Virus record (IMG/VR): IMGVR_UViG_3300027299_000001
Location: 124,001-188,000 of that record
Length of the DNA stretch: 64,000 nt
Origin: a virus
Reading direction: 5' to 3' (one strand)
Below the pieces are notes generated by a model. The model was given only the letters and a program-made list of their open reading frames with translations. It had not been told where the DNA came from and did not search any database. This document shows, piece after piece, positions 18,370 through 26,813 of the stretch. The position numbers and the translations under genes are program-made. Within the stretch, counting starts at the first letter, position 1. The number at the start of each line of letters is the position of its first letter.

Positions 18370-19053
18370 ATGCCAGGATTAAAATTATTGATTAATAAAC
18401 CATTTGATATTCAATATCATCTTAAAGAATCGAACAAAGATTCCACCAGAGAAATGTATATTGAAGGGCCGTATCTTATGGCTGAACAAGAAAACAGAAA
18501 TGGAAGAATTTACTCGGAACAGGAGATGGATGACGAGGTTCAAAGATATACAGAACAAATGATCAAGACAGGCAGAGCAATTGGTGAACTAAATCACCCA
18601 ACATCTGCCGAGATTAATCCTGAAAGAGCTTGCCATAATATCGTATCATTTCGCCGTGATGGAAATATTTGGTACGGCAAGTCCAAAATTCTCACAGGGG
18701 TGCCTATGGGAGACTTGGTTAAAGGTCTTCTTTTGAATGGGGTTAAATTGGGAGTATCATCTAGAGCACTAGGAACTCTTGCGGAGACAGATGGCACCAA
18801 AGGAAATCGTGTTTCCAATTTTCATCTTATTTGTGTAGATGTAGTTAGCGACCCATCAGTGCATAGTGCATTCGTTGAAGGCGTATTAGAATCAAAAACA
18901 TGGATGCTAGATTCTAATGGTGAGTGTAAAGAGTGTATGGACCTGATGTACAAACAACTTAATAAAAGTATTGCAACTCTACCAAAAAGAGACGCAAACT
19001 CATTTATTCAAGAACAAATTCAAAAATTTCTCACATCACTAAGACAGATGTAA
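18370..19053 (+). CDS. 21: Prohead protease gp21 (S78 serine peptidase)
   Basis: Cleaves scaffold, capsid and internal proteins at (L/I)xE sites during head maturation. 227 residues, near the T4 size (212). Key segments: ENRNGRIYSEQEM near 41, GELNHP with the likely catalytic H76, PMGDLVKGLL near 112, and GVSSRALG with the catalytic serine at 130 or 131. It lies in the conserved order 20-13-21-(small)-22-23. Its presence gives meaning to the (L/I)xE leaders on other late proteins in this window. Confidence 0.93.
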   Translation: MPGLKLLINKPFDIQYHLKESNKDSTREMYIEGPYLMAEQENRNGRIYSEQEMDDEVQRYTEQMIKTGRAIGELNHPTSAEINPERACHNIVSFRRDGNIWYGKSKILTGVPMGDLVKGLLLNGVKLGVSSRALGTLAETDGTKGNRVSNFHLICVDVVSDPSVHSAFVEGVLESKTWMLDSNGECKECMDLMYKQLNKSIATLPKRDANSFIQEQIQKFLTSLRQM

Positions 19054-19080
19054 TGAAATTAGGGTAAGTATTTTTTAATT

Positions 19081-19239
19081 ATGCAAATCGGTAAACACAT
19101 CGATAATTTTAATGCTAGTTTGCTCGTCAAAAACTACGCACAAGCCGACAAATTCTTAAAGAAAATTGTCAAAGAAAAACTACGCATTAAATTTGATAAT
19201 GAATATCGCAAAGTTGAGCGTTCGTTTTTCACTAAATAA
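19081..19239 (+). CDS. Small basic protein between gp21 and gp22 (core protein candidate)
   Basis: 52 residues (MQIGKHIDNFNASLLVKNYA... ending RSFFTK), rich in Lys, Phe and Asn, with a G(T)AAGTA-type late box upstream near 19063. It sits where T4-like phages keep small prohead core proteins such as gp67 and gp68 (in T4 between 20 and 21). No homology can be claimed; position and codon usage support a real gene. The next gene starts 5 nt later. Confidence 0.7.
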   Translation: MQIGKHIDNFNASLLVKNYAQADKFLKKIVKEKLRIKFDNEYRKVERSFFTK

Positions 19240-19244
19240 TTCCA

Positions 19245-20186
19245 ATGAAAATATTAGATATTATCAAAGAAGCCACTAAGGAATATCTTAACGAAGATAC
19301 CTTAAAGACTATCGAACAAGGCTTTACGGCTGAGGTTGACCAACTTGTTTCCGAAAAAGTTGCCGCTGCAGTACAAGTAGCTTTGGATAGACAAGATAAT
19401 GAACACGCTTCGGCTCTTCAATCTCTTGTTGAAAAGCTAGATTCGGATAGAGCAAGAAAGCTTCAACTTGCACTCGAAACGATGGAGAGCGATCATATTG
19501 ATAAGCTAATTCAAATCAAAGAGAGTTATGAAAAGCTACTCAAGAAACAGTCTACAGTTCTTCGTGACGAATTGAGAGTACAAATTTCCAAATATCTTGA
19601 CCTTCAATTGGAAAAGGCAATGCCTGCTAAACAACTCCAAGAAGCAGCGAAAGAAACATTCGCGCGCAATATTCTATCAGAAGCACGCAAGCTTTTTGCT
19701 ATCAATGATATCTATGAAAATGAAGTCGTTGTAGAGGCAGTCAAAGACGGTGTAAGCAGAATCAAACAACTCGAAGAACAAGTTGTTGGCTTACAAAAGA
19801 AAAACCAAGTAATTTCAGAACAAGCAGAAAAAACAAAAGCTACTTTACTAGTCAACGAAAAAGTGAATAGCTTACCAGAATTCAAAGCTGCTTATTTAAC
19901 CAATTTCTTCAATAGCAAGAGTGAATCGTATATCAAAGAGAATTTTGATTATGTCGCATCCCTCTATGATCAGGAAGAAAATGATCGCCGCCAAGTAGTA
20001 TCCGAGCATGCAAAGGAACTGCGCAGACGGAGTAATGTTGATCGCTTAGTCACAGAGAAGAGAAGCGATGAAGCGGAGAATCTTAATTCGTTTACTCCAG
20101 ACAAAGAAAACGGCAGTGCTGTTTTGTCATACATTAGCGAATTAAAAAGAAATGACTCTAAACGTTATGGTAGCGTTCAAGAGTGA
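19245..20186 (+). CDS. 22: Prohead scaffold (core) protein gp22
   Basis: 313 residues, almost entirely helical and charged, with long coiled-coil segments (for example IKQLEEQVVGLQKKNQVISEQAEKTKATLL), as in T4 gp22 (269). Scaffold is assembled inside the prohead and digested by gp21. The leader EATKEYLNE followed by D offers an LxE cleavage site near residue 17. Located directly before the capsid gene. Confidence 0.9.
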   Translation: MKILDIIKEATKEYLNEDTLKTIEQGFTAEVDQLVSEKVAAAVQVALDRQDNEHASALQSLVEKLDSDRARKLQLALETMESDHIDKLIQIKESYEKLLKKQSTVLRDELRVQISKYLDLQLEKAMPAKQLQEAAKETFARNILSEARKLFAINDIYENEVVVEAVKDGVSRIKQLEEQVVGLQKKNQVISEQAEKTKATLLVNEKVNSLPEFKAAYLTNFFNSKSESYIKENFDYVASLYDQEENDRRQVVSEHAKELRRRSNVDRLVTEKRSDEAENLNSFTPDKENGSAVLSYISELKRNDSKRYGSVQE

Positions 20187-20223
20187 CACACTATTACCAA
20201 CATAAAAACACAAAACTAATAAT

Positions 20224-21660
20224 ATGAATAAACATATTACATCATCACCAAACCTCATCAATGAGGATCGTGCAGCTCAGCTGCTTAATAAATGGGGACC
20301 AGTTTTGGATTATTCTTCATCGAGCGTTCGCCCGATTGAAGAGGACTATGTTCGTCTTAGCACCGCAATCCTTCTCGAAAACCAAGAAAAATGGTGCCTT
20401 ACCGAAGCTAACATAGCCGCAGGTAACTCCACACAAAGTTCTTTTGTTTACGGAGCGGGGGTTAATAACGGTGCTCAACCAAACTTCGGCAATGCTGACA
20501 CATATGCCCCTGGTGACGCGCGTCTTCCAAAAATCCTTATCCCGATGATTCGTCGTACTTTCCCTGAGCTCATCACTAACGAAATCGTTGGTGTGCAGCC
20601 AATGGGTGGTCCGGTCGGATTAGCATGGGCTCTTCGTTATAAATACGACGGAACCCAGGGCCTTGATGGAACCAATACTGCCAACGCAGCACAATGGCCT
20701 TCCGTTTCGGCAAACAATGAAATTGGTTATAACTTCCTCAATACTAACTATACAGGATCGTCTGCTCTTAGCTCCGATCTTGGTGTTGGTATTCTTGGTA
20801 CGTCCGGTATTCTTGCTGCTGACCGTGGTCTTGCTGCAGCACTGGGTGTTTTCGAAGCACAAGGTAATTTCCCACAAATTTCCCTTAGCATCGAAAAGAC
20901 TGCAGTCGAAGCAGGCACACGTCGTTTGGCATCCAAATGGACACTTGAGCTCGAACAAGATCTTAAGAACATGAACGGTATTGATATCGACTCGGAACTT
21001 ACGAATGCAATGTCGTATGAAATCCAAGCCGAAATCGACCGCGAAATGGTTATTCGTATGATCAAAGTCTGTCTCAAAGCAGGTGCCGGTGCAGGTTACT
21101 CCACATGGTCTCCAGCTTCTGCTGACGGTCGTTGGTTAGCTGAGCGCGGTGTTGACTTCTATAACAAGGTTCTTGTTGAAGCCAACCGTATCGCTATTCG
21201 TAACCGTAGAGGTGCTGCAAATTTCATTATCGCCACACCACGTGTGTGTACGATTCTTGAAATGCTCAAAGAATTCAAGCCTTACATGATTAACGGCAAT
21301 GTAAACACACAACCAACTGGTATCGCTAAAGTCGGTTCCGTTGGTGGTCGTTTCAACGTTTATCGTGATACTCGCTTTGAAGGACAGATCCAAGTTGGTT
21401 ACCGCACAGACACAGTGGAATACGCACTCCTCGGCTATAAAGGCCCTGAGTTCTATGACACTGGTATTGTGTACTGCCCTTACATCCCAGTGATGGTGCA
21501 AAGAGCAATTGATCCGAATAACTTCACACCACGTGTGGCGATGTTAACACGTTACGGCGTTGTCGACAATCTATTCGGTGCAAATCTCTACTACCACATG
21601 GTGATTGTATCTGGCCTCAGCACTGCATTTAGCCCTGCTAATCAGTCGGTGTATCTCTAA
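20224..21660 (+). CDS. 23: Major capsid protein gp23
   Basis: 478 residues (T4: 521), HK97 fold expected. Typical segments: GDARLPKILIPMIRRTFPELITNEIVGVQPM near residue 98, SLSIEKTAVEAGTRRLASKWTLELEQDL near 220, and GRFNVYRDTRFEGQIQVGYR near 375. The propeptide is probably removed after LTE at residues 59-61 (next residue A62), an LxE site of gp21. Codon use is visibly more G/C-rich than in its neighbours, consistent with strong expression. Followed by a strong terminator. Confidence 0.97.
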   Translation: MNKHITSSPNLINEDRAAQLLNKWGPVLDYSSSSVRPIEEDYVRLSTAILLENQEKWCLTEANIAAGNSTQSSFVYGAGVNNGAQPNFGNADTYAPGDARLPKILIPMIRRTFPELITNEIVGVQPMGGPVGLAWALRYKYDGTQGLDGTNTANAAQWPSVSANNEIGYNFLNTNYTGSSALSSDLGVGILGTSGILAADRGLAAALGVFEAQGNFPQISLSIEKTAVEAGTRRLASKWTLELEQDLKNMNGIDIDSELTNAMSYEIQAEIDREMVIRMIKVCLKAGAGAGYSTWSPASADGRWLAERGVDFYNKVLVEANRIAIRNRRGAANFIIATPRVCTILEMLKEFKPYMINGNVNTQPTGIAKVGSVGGRFNVYRDTRFEGQIQVGYRTDTVEYALLGYKGPEFYDTGIVYCPYIPVMVQRAIDPNNFTPRVAMLTRYGVVDNLFGANLYYHMVIVSGLSTAFSPANQSVYL

Positions 21661-21687
21661 TCTAGATCCTAACACACAATAACACGA

Positions 21688-21721
21688 AGAGAGCTGAGAG
21701 AAATTTCAGCTCTCTTTTTTT
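21688..21721 (+). terminator. Intrinsic terminator after major capsid gene
   Basis: 10-bp perfect stem AGAGAGCTGA / TCAGCTCTCT with an 8-nt loop followed by seven T. Ends the head operon. Confidence 0.9.
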
Positions 21722-21745
21722 GTTGATTTAAATTGTCGACTACAC

Positions 21746-21752
21746 ATAAATA
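21746..21752 (+). promoter_or_regulatory. Late promoter ATAAATA
   Basis: 5 nt before the ATG at 21758 and directly after the capsid terminator, so the next gene has its own late transcript. Confidence 0.6.
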
Positions 21753-21757
21753 TAAGA

Positions 21758-22600
21758 ATGACGGATGATGAAATCAATAATCTCTTAGATCAAACTACGT
21801 TCAAGAAATATACAAGGGACCAAGCCTTTGAAGCTCTTAAAATTTGTTCAGAGAAAGGGTTACTTGAAGCAGAGAGGCAAACAGGAATACCTAGAAGAAA
21901 TATTACTAACTGGAAAAATCCTGGACGAAATTCGCAGTATTGCAAAGCAAATACAAAACGACATTATGATGCATATCAACAAAAGTGGGTAGAGCGTTAT
22001 AAGAACAATCCTCAAAAGATTAAAAATATAATCAATAAATCAAAGCAAAAACAAGGATATGATGGTATAATAAAAAGACGAGAATATGCGAGAGATGAGA
22101 ATATAGCTAATCTACAACCACTGCAGAAAAATTTAGCCAAAGGCAATAAGATCATCGGAAAGACATTAGGTATAATTGCATGCTCCAAACGTAAAAAGGA
22201 TTATAAATGTACTGTAAATGAAATGTATAGTGATTCGACATTCTTTAATACATTCAAGACATATTGTTTGCAGAATTACCATAACTGTAAAGTTCTATCA
22301 GCCAAGCATGGGTTGCTTGACTTGCTAGAAACTATTGAACCGTATGAATCAATAACATTATCAGAATGCTTTGATCGTAAAGATACCAAAGTAATGTCTC
22401 ATCCAGATCGTCGTGTTTGGGCACTTAAGGTTTATAATTCCTTCGATTGGCGATCTTATGAAGAAATACACTTTCACATGAGCAAGCACTACTGGAGATA
22501 TTTGGAACCTTTGTTCACTAATCATAAGAATATATTCTACCATCCAATGGACGCAGGATTAGGAATCAATATGCAAAAGATCCAAAAACAAATTTCTTGA
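21758..22600 (+). CDS. HTH protein with C-terminal DUF6884-like domain
   Basis: 280 residues. Residues 18-50 look like a helix-turn-helix (AFEALKICSEKGLLEAERQTGIPRRNITNWK). After a basic linker, residues 135-280 contain LGIIACSKRKKDYKC, EMYSDSTFF, VLSAKHGLLD, IEPYESITL and HPMDAGLGI, the order seen in DUF6884-type proteins, whose function is not established to my knowledge. A nucleic-acid-binding role is an inference from the HTH and basic linker. It could take part in DNA modification, but nothing in the sequence proves that. Confidence 0.7.
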   Translation: MTDDEINNLLDQTTFKKYTRDQAFEALKICSEKGLLEAERQTGIPRRNITNWKNPGRNSQYCKANTKRHYDAYQQKWVERYKNNPQKIKNIINKSKQKQGYDGIIKRREYARDENIANLQPLQKNLAKGNKIIGKTLGIIACSKRKKDYKCTVNEMYSDSTFFNTFKTYCLQNYHNCKVLSAKHGLLDLLETIEPYESITLSECFDRKDTKVMSHPDRRVWALKVYNSFDWRSYEEIHFHMSKHYWRYLEPLFTNHKNIFYHPMDAGLGINMQKIQKQIS

Positions 22601-22659
22601 CAACTAACACACAATAAAAAAGGATTCAAAAATTGCTCCTTTATACCATAAGTATATTC

Positions 22660-23076
22660 ATGGCATTATTTAATTTTCAAGCAACCCCTGCATCGGCTAC
22701 TACACCTTTTAATATCTCGGTATCATCGCGCGTTGCGAGTGGTGCTAATACTTTAGCACAATTCAATGTAGTTGGCGGTGCTTCATTCTATGGTTCTAAC
22801 ATCATTGGTGTTCTCTTCAATGCACCTACCGCTACTATCGTTGCCGGTACTACGACATTCTCCGCATTTGGTGGTGCACAATTTTTGCTTAATAACGCAC
22901 TCAATAACCAAACGGTGGCATTACTATTCGCAAATGGTGGAACAATTAAATTCACGGCACTGTCCTCAGGAACTACCGTGTCATTATCAACCCTAGCTAC
23001 CTTCGCAGCAAACAGAATTACATTTGAGGATTCGTGGCCAGATTTGAGACGCAAATATGAATTAGGATATATCTAA
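22660..23076 (+). CDS. Small virion hypothetical protein
   Basis: 138 residues from the ATG at 22660; an in-frame TTG at 22633 is less likely because an ATAAGTATA late-type box lies 5 nt before the ATG. Sequence is rich in Ala, Thr, Asn and Phe with a beta pattern (GANTLAQFNVVGGASFYGSNIIGVLF) typical of virion decoration proteins. Ends with WPDLRRKYELGYI. Convergent with gp16. Confidence 0.75.
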   Translation: MALFNFQATPASATTPFNISVSSRVASGANTLAQFNVVGGASFYGSNIIGVLFNAPTATIVAGTTTFSAFGGAQFLLNNALNNQTVALLFANGGTIKFTALSSGTTVSLSTLATFAANRITFEDSWPDLRRKYELGYI

Positions 23077-23077
23077 T

Positions 23078-23605
23078 TCAATCTTCCGTCAAATCAATAG
23101 TAAGGGGTTGTTTTTCGACTTTTGAGTTAATGTCGCTCGTAAGTTGTTGCATGATTTCTTCTCTTGATGCGTTGATGTAAAAGTTATTTTGTTGCATATG
23201 CATTCCTCCTGAATTGCTATTACCCAAAAGTTCTTTTTGTTGCTCGTGTTTGCGCTCGAGCAATTTTTCTTTTAAGGCATGGTCTTTTGCTTGCATAGAT
23301 TCTGCATTCTTGATTTTGCGACTTTGGAGTGCAAACTTGCTCATCAGTTCTAATTGCTTCGATGCTGCGGTAATCAGAGAAGCCAATGCTGAAATGGTTT
23401 CGCCATCATTGGATTGAATTGCTATGTCTTTGACTTCTTCAATGCTGTCAATGCTTATCTGCGCTATCTCATCTAGTTTGCCTGTAATATATTCCTCGAG
23501 ATTTTCTGGGTCAATTTTTACCGGCTGGTTCTGTTTTTGAGTAGGTGCTGGTTTTTGTTCTAGTTCGAAATTTTGTAAAAATTTATCGATATCGGCGTCT
23601 TCCAT
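23078..23605 (-). CDS. 16: Small terminase gp16-like
   Basis: 175 residues (T4 gp16: 164), mainly helical. The pattern fits gp16: acidic N-terminus, central coiled-coil pair (ALASLITAASKQLELMSKF, KLLERKHEQQKELLG), then a Met/Gln/Asn-rich strand (MHMQQNNFYINASREEIMQQL) that matches the T4 segment preceding its C-terminal helix. gp16 regulates packaging by the large terminase, which is not in the window. It is on the minus strand with a GTAAGTA late-type box 8 nt before its ATG. Confidence 0.68.
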   Translation of the reverse strand: MEDADIDKFLQNFELEQKPAPTQKQNQPVKIDPENLEEYITGKLDEIAQISIDSIEEVKDIAIQSNDGETISALASLITAASKQLELMSKFALQSRKIKNAESMQAKDHALKEKLLERKHEQQKELLGNSNSGGMHMQQNNFYINASREEIMQQLTSDINSKVEKQPLTIDLTED

Positions 23606-23634
23606 TTGATTTTACTTACACCACGTTTTATATT
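23606..23634 (+). promoter_or_regulatory. Early-type promoter for queD-dut-gp44 operon
   Basis: TTGATT at 23606-23611, a 17-bp spacer and TATATT at 23629-23634, 7 nt before the ATG at 23642. Same geometry as the early promoter array at 54-64 kb. Confidence 0.65.
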
Positions 23635-23641
23635 AATCTAT

Positions 23642-23830
23642 ATGATACCAGTAATAGTACAAGGTTATGGGACCTATCAAATCCCAGTAGAACGAGTCGG
23701 AGAAATCATCTCAGTACTGAAAGCAATGTCAGCATCAAGAATTAACATTAATCACCCAAATATTTCTGAACAAAATGGACGCACGGATCGTATTCTTCTC
23801 CAAGAATATCAAAACACCAACACCCATTAA
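23642..23830 (+). CDS. Small hypothetical protein before queD
   Basis: 62 residues from the ATG at 23642. Contains YGTYQIPVERVGEIISVLKAM; function unknown. The ATG lies 7 nt after the -10 box of an early-type promoter, which supports this start over an upstream TTG. queD starts 1 nt after its stop. Confidence 0.65.
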   Translation: MIPVIVQGYGTYQIPVERVGEIISVLKAMSASRININHPNISEQNGRTDRILLQEYQNTNTH

Positions 23831-23831
23831 T

Positions 23832-24326
23832 ATGCATACACCCCACACTAACAAATTTGTTTCAACAAAAGTAATTGAGCTTGGTAGTTGTGCGTTTAGG
23901 CAATGGCGTGCCACACATAGCCATTGTTGCAAGCTTCATGGCTATCGGCTTACAGCGAAATTCTGGTTTGGTGCAACTAAGCTTGATGAGAAGAATTGGT
24001 GTGTTGATTTTGGTGGTTTGAAACCGCTGAAGGAAAAGCTGCAACATATGTTCGATCATACCACCTGCGTTGCGGCAGACGACCCGTGCATTGATCAATT
24101 CTTAGTGCTCGCGGAAGTGGGTGCTTTGGATATTCGAATTATGCTGAATGGAGTTGGGGCCGAAAGAATTGCGGAGTACTGCTATAATGTATCTGCTGAA
24201 TATATCAAAGAAAAATACGGAGATCGTTGTTGGGTAGAAAAGGTTGAAGTGTTTGAACATGAAGACAATTCAGCTATCTACGAAAAACCAATTCAGTCTT
24301 TCTATACAGGCATTAACATTAATTGA
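23832..24326 (+). CDS. queD: 6-carboxy-tetrahydropterin synthase (QueD) family
   Basis: Converts dihydroneopterin triphosphate to 6-carboxytetrahydropterin in 7-deazaguanine synthesis. 164 residues from the ATG at 23832; an upstream ATG at 23775 would overlap the preceding gene. Zinc and active-site region: ATHSHCCKLHGY at residues 27-38, the HSHC..LHGY variant rather than the HGH form of E. coli QueD. Further marks are NWCVDFGGLKPLKEKL (55-70), MFDHTTCVAADDP (73-85) and the C-terminal VEVFEHEDNSAIY with the catalytic-type Glu. Forms a tight operon with dut and gp44. Confidence 0.88.
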   Translation: MHTPHTNKFVSTKVIELGSCAFRQWRATHSHCCKLHGYRLTAKFWFGATKLDEKNWCVDFGGLKPLKEKLQHMFDHTTCVAADDPCIDQFLVLAEVGALDIRIMLNGVGAERIAEYCYNVSAEYIKEKYGDRCWVEKVEVFEHEDNSAIYEKPIQSFYTGININ

Positions 24327-24328
24327 TT

Positions 24329-24889
24329 ATGATTAAAGCAAAATTCATTAAAACACACCAAAATGCTCAATTGCCTAAGCGCAACAACGGCAGTACATTA
24401 AAGGACACACCAGATCAAATTTTTAATATTGATGAAGGGGCTTTTGGTTTTTATACTCTCAGAGATAATGGTGATTCTGGATATGATTTGACAGCTGTTG
24501 AAGATACATTCATTCCGCCAACAACCGTATCGTTGACCGAAACACAAGACGGAGAAATCGAAAGTCAATGTGAAGTAGGCAATGCGGTAGTTCCTGTGGG
24601 ATTAAAATTGGCAGAGATTCAAGATGGATTCTGGTTCAGAATTGAAGCAAGATCAGGTCTCGGGTTTAAGCATTCAGTTCAACCACACTTTGGAATTATT
24701 GACAATCAATACAGAGGAGACTTGGGTGTCAAATTGTATAATCTTTCGTCGAAAGGATATCACATCAAAGCAGGGGATCGAATTGCACAAATTGTCTTTT
24801 ATCCGATCATTTCAGCTGATATGTCATTTGTTGATGTTGCTGCAGAGTCTGCCAGAGGAGAAAATGGTCTTGGTTCAAGCGGAAAATAA
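24329..24889 (+). CDS. dut: dUTP diphosphatase
   Basis: Hydrolyses dUTP to dUMP, keeping uracil out of DNA and feeding dTMP synthesis. 186 residues from the ATG at 24329. Trimeric dUTPase motifs in order: DSGYDL (motif 1), ARSGLGFK (motif 2), FGIIDNQYRGDLGVKL (motif 3), GDRIAQIVF (motif 4) and ARGENGLGSSG (motif 5). An insertion of about 20 residues lies between motifs 1 and 2. Two nt separate it from each neighbour. Confidence 0.95.
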   Translation: MIKAKFIKTHQNAQLPKRNNGSTLKDTPDQIFNIDEGAFGFYTLRDNGDSGYDLTAVEDTFIPPTTVSLTETQDGEIESQCEVGNAVVPVGLKLAEIQDGFWFRIEARSGLGFKHSVQPHFGIIDNQYRGDLGVKLYNLSSKGYHIKAGDRIAQIVFYPIISADMSFVDVAAESARGENGLGSSGK

Positions 24890-24891
24890 TT

Positions 24892-25833
24892 ATGACATTT
24901 ACTGATCTTTTTATCGAGAAATATCGACCTAAGCGTTTGGCTGATATTGTGCTGGAAGATGGGGTGCGCGAAAAGTTTGAAGAATATATTCAAAATGGAT
25001 CTATTCCTCATTTACTTTTTGCAGGCCCTCCTGGCATTGGCAAGACTTCATTATCAAAAATTATTGTTAATGAACTTGGTTGTGACAGGCTTTACATCAA
25101 TGCGTCAGACGAAAACGGCATTGATACTATTCGCAATAAGGTACAAGATTTTGCATCTACAGTGTCTTTGGGTGATGGTATTAAGGTTGTCATTCTTGAT
25201 GAAGCAGATGGGATGTCTTCCAAAGGGAGTGGTTCGTCCGCTCAAGACATTTTGAGAAATGTCATGGAGACCCATAGTGATAATTGTCGATTTATTTTGA
25301 CATGCAATAGCTTGGCAAAGATCAGCAAGCCGCTACAATCAAGATGTCAGAGGTTTGACCTTACTCCACCAATTAAGGGTGTATTGTCTCGAATAGTATC
25401 TATTCTCTCACAAGAAAATATTACGCTCGACACCGACCAGAAAAACTTTATCGGTTTAACTGTCAAAAGGCATTATCCAGATATTCGGACAATTATTGGA
25501 GTCATTGAGCATTCCATTATCGGTGGTAAAATCACAACAAAGCAGGCGGCTGATACCACAAAGACCATCTCAAATGTCGTTTTAGAGATGATTCAGGAAA
25601 AGAAAAACATTGCAGAAATTCGTGAATATGTAATTACAAAATCAATTGATTTTAACAATGATTATGGTGTGCTACTTCGTGGGCTATTCAATGCTGCGTA
25701 TGAAATTAATGACGAAAAAAAGAAAAGAGATAGTATGCTGATCGTCAGCAAGTATCTCTTTCAACATAGCTTAGTTATGGATCAAGAAATCAATGCAACT
25801 GCATGTTATCTTGAACTCATGACTGCTCTCTAA
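24892..25833 (+). CDS. 44: Clamp loader ATPase gp44
   Basis: AAA+ subunit that loads the gp45 clamp. 313 residues (T4: 319). Starts with the loader motif EKYRPKRLADIV; Walker A GPPGIGKT at 45-52, Walker B DEAD at 103-106, and sensor/arginine-finger segment SLAKISKPLQSRCQRF near 135-150. The small partner subunit gp62 is not recognisable in the window. Last gene of the queD operon. Confidence 0.95.
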   Translation: MTFTDLFIEKYRPKRLADIVLEDGVREKFEEYIQNGSIPHLLFAGPPGIGKTSLSKIIVNELGCDRLYINASDENGIDTIRNKVQDFASTVSLGDGIKVVILDEADGMSSKGSGSSAQDILRNVMETHSDNCRFILTCNSLAKISKPLQSRCQRFDLTPPIKGVLSRIVSILSQENITLDTDQKNFIGLTVKRHYPDIRTIIGVIEHSIIGGKITTKQAADTTKTISNVVLEMIQEKKNIAEIREYVITKSIDFNNDYGVLLRGLFNAAYEINDEKKKRDSMLIVSKYLFQHSLVMDQEINATACYLELMTAL

Positions 25834-25835
25834 GT

Positions 25836-26237
25836 TCAGTAATCGGTGTACTGTGCTTGTGTTGGCTTATCTTTAGGCTGACCTTGCACAGGCACCTGGA
25901 ACGAGTCGTTCTGATTCGCAACGAATTCAAGAACATCAATTGGTACTGTAACCGGATTGTACCATAATCCTGGCATCTCTTCTTCTACGATGTCAGCAAA
26001 GACGACACCGTCACGAATCATACCCATGCCACTGTGCTTGGTGGCAATAGAAGAAACCCGAATGCGTTTGCCATCCGTACCAAGCTCATCTAGCTTTTGA
26101 ATCACATTGGATCCCATATCTTTAAAAAAGGGATTTTTTTTCCAATTGGATTTTAATTTAACAACATCCCCCTCGAGGATTCCATGTTGTTGGAAGCGAT
26201 TTAACGCTGATTCGTAAATCTGATCAAATTTGTTCAT
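25836..26237 (-). CDS. Hypothetical late protein, MNKFDQIYESAL N-terminus
   Basis: 133 residues from the ATG at 26237; a longer in-frame ORF would run into the divergent gp25 gene. The helical leader MNKFDQIYESALNRF resembles that of other core-type proteins here, but I see no clean LxE site. Then a beta-rich domain with HGILEGDVVKLKSNW and IRDGVVFADIVEEEMPGLW. The end is Pro/Gln-rich. Upstream minus-strand box CTAAATAC lies close to the ATG, and TATAAATA about 25 nt away. Confidence 0.72.
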   Translation of the reverse strand: MNKFDQIYESALNRFQQHGILEGDVVKLKSNWKKNPFFKDMGSNVIQKLDELGTDGKRIRVSSIATKHSGMGMIRDGVVFADIVEEEMPGLWYNPVTVPIDVLEFVANQNDSFQVPVQGQPKDKPTQAQYTDY

Positions 26238-26271
26238 ATATGTATTTAGTCTATTATGGTAATTATTTATA

Positions 26272-26808
26272 ATGGCATTAAATTTTAACATCAAAAACGA
26301 AATTCGTGAACTTGATCGCAAAACGAGCAGCACTGAATTGGCAGTTCGTAAGTCCAATAAGTACGTGGATATCAAACTGGATCTAATGCAATCCAAAGTA
26401 GGTAATCCATTATATTTTGATCAGTCGATGGTTAATGATGTTGATATCGCTATCGCCACAGACGAAGAGGCTGTGATTGAGTACTTGAAGAACTTATTTA
26501 CATGTGCTCCTGGGGATCTTTACCTGTATCCAAATTTTGGATTGAATCTTAAGAAATACACATTTGAGCCTATAACAGATCGAGTAGCGTCTGAAATAGG
26601 CCATTACATCAAAAACAGTATTGATGACCTTAGCGATGCTTCCACGAAAGGTCCATTAGTTCGACTTGTAAAAGTTTCCATCTATCCAAATATCGAGGCG
26701 AGTCAATTCGAAATCACCATAATATTTCAGGTCCGAATGCTTAGTAAAGAAATAACCTTATTTGGTACCATTTCAACACAAGATGGGGTTTACTTTTTCA
26801 ATAAATAA
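26272..26808 (+). CDS. 25: Baseplate wedge protein gp25
   Basis: 178 residues (T4: 132), a GPW/gp25 family protein at the base of the baseplate wedge. The core is seen at DEEAVIEYLKNLFTCAPGDLYLYPNFGLNLKKYTFEP and the C-terminal strands RLVKVSIYP, QFEITIIFQV. The N-terminal 50 residues are additional. gp6 follows after 5 nt, as is common for this pair. Confidence 0.88.
   Translation: MALNFNIKNEIRELDRKTSSTELAVRKSNKYVDIKLDLMQSKVGNPLYFDQSMVNDVDIAIATDEEAVIEYLKNLFTCAPGDLYLYPNFGLNLKKYTFEPITDRVASEIGHYIKNSIDDLSDASTKGPLVRLVKVSIYPNIEASQFEITIIFQVRMLSKEITLFGTISTQDGVYFFNK
26801..26807 (+). promoter_or_regulatory. Late promoter ATAAATA before gp6
   Basis: The box overlaps the gp25 stop codon and lies 6 nt before the gp6 ATG at 26814. 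Confidence 0.5.
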
Positions 26809-26813
26809 CTACA

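Noticed and set aside
21758-22600. QueC or DpdA as the missing 7-deazaguanine enzyme
   Set aside because: No QueC P-loop (SGGxDS) or TIM-barrel transglycosylase motifs are present in this or any other gene of the window.
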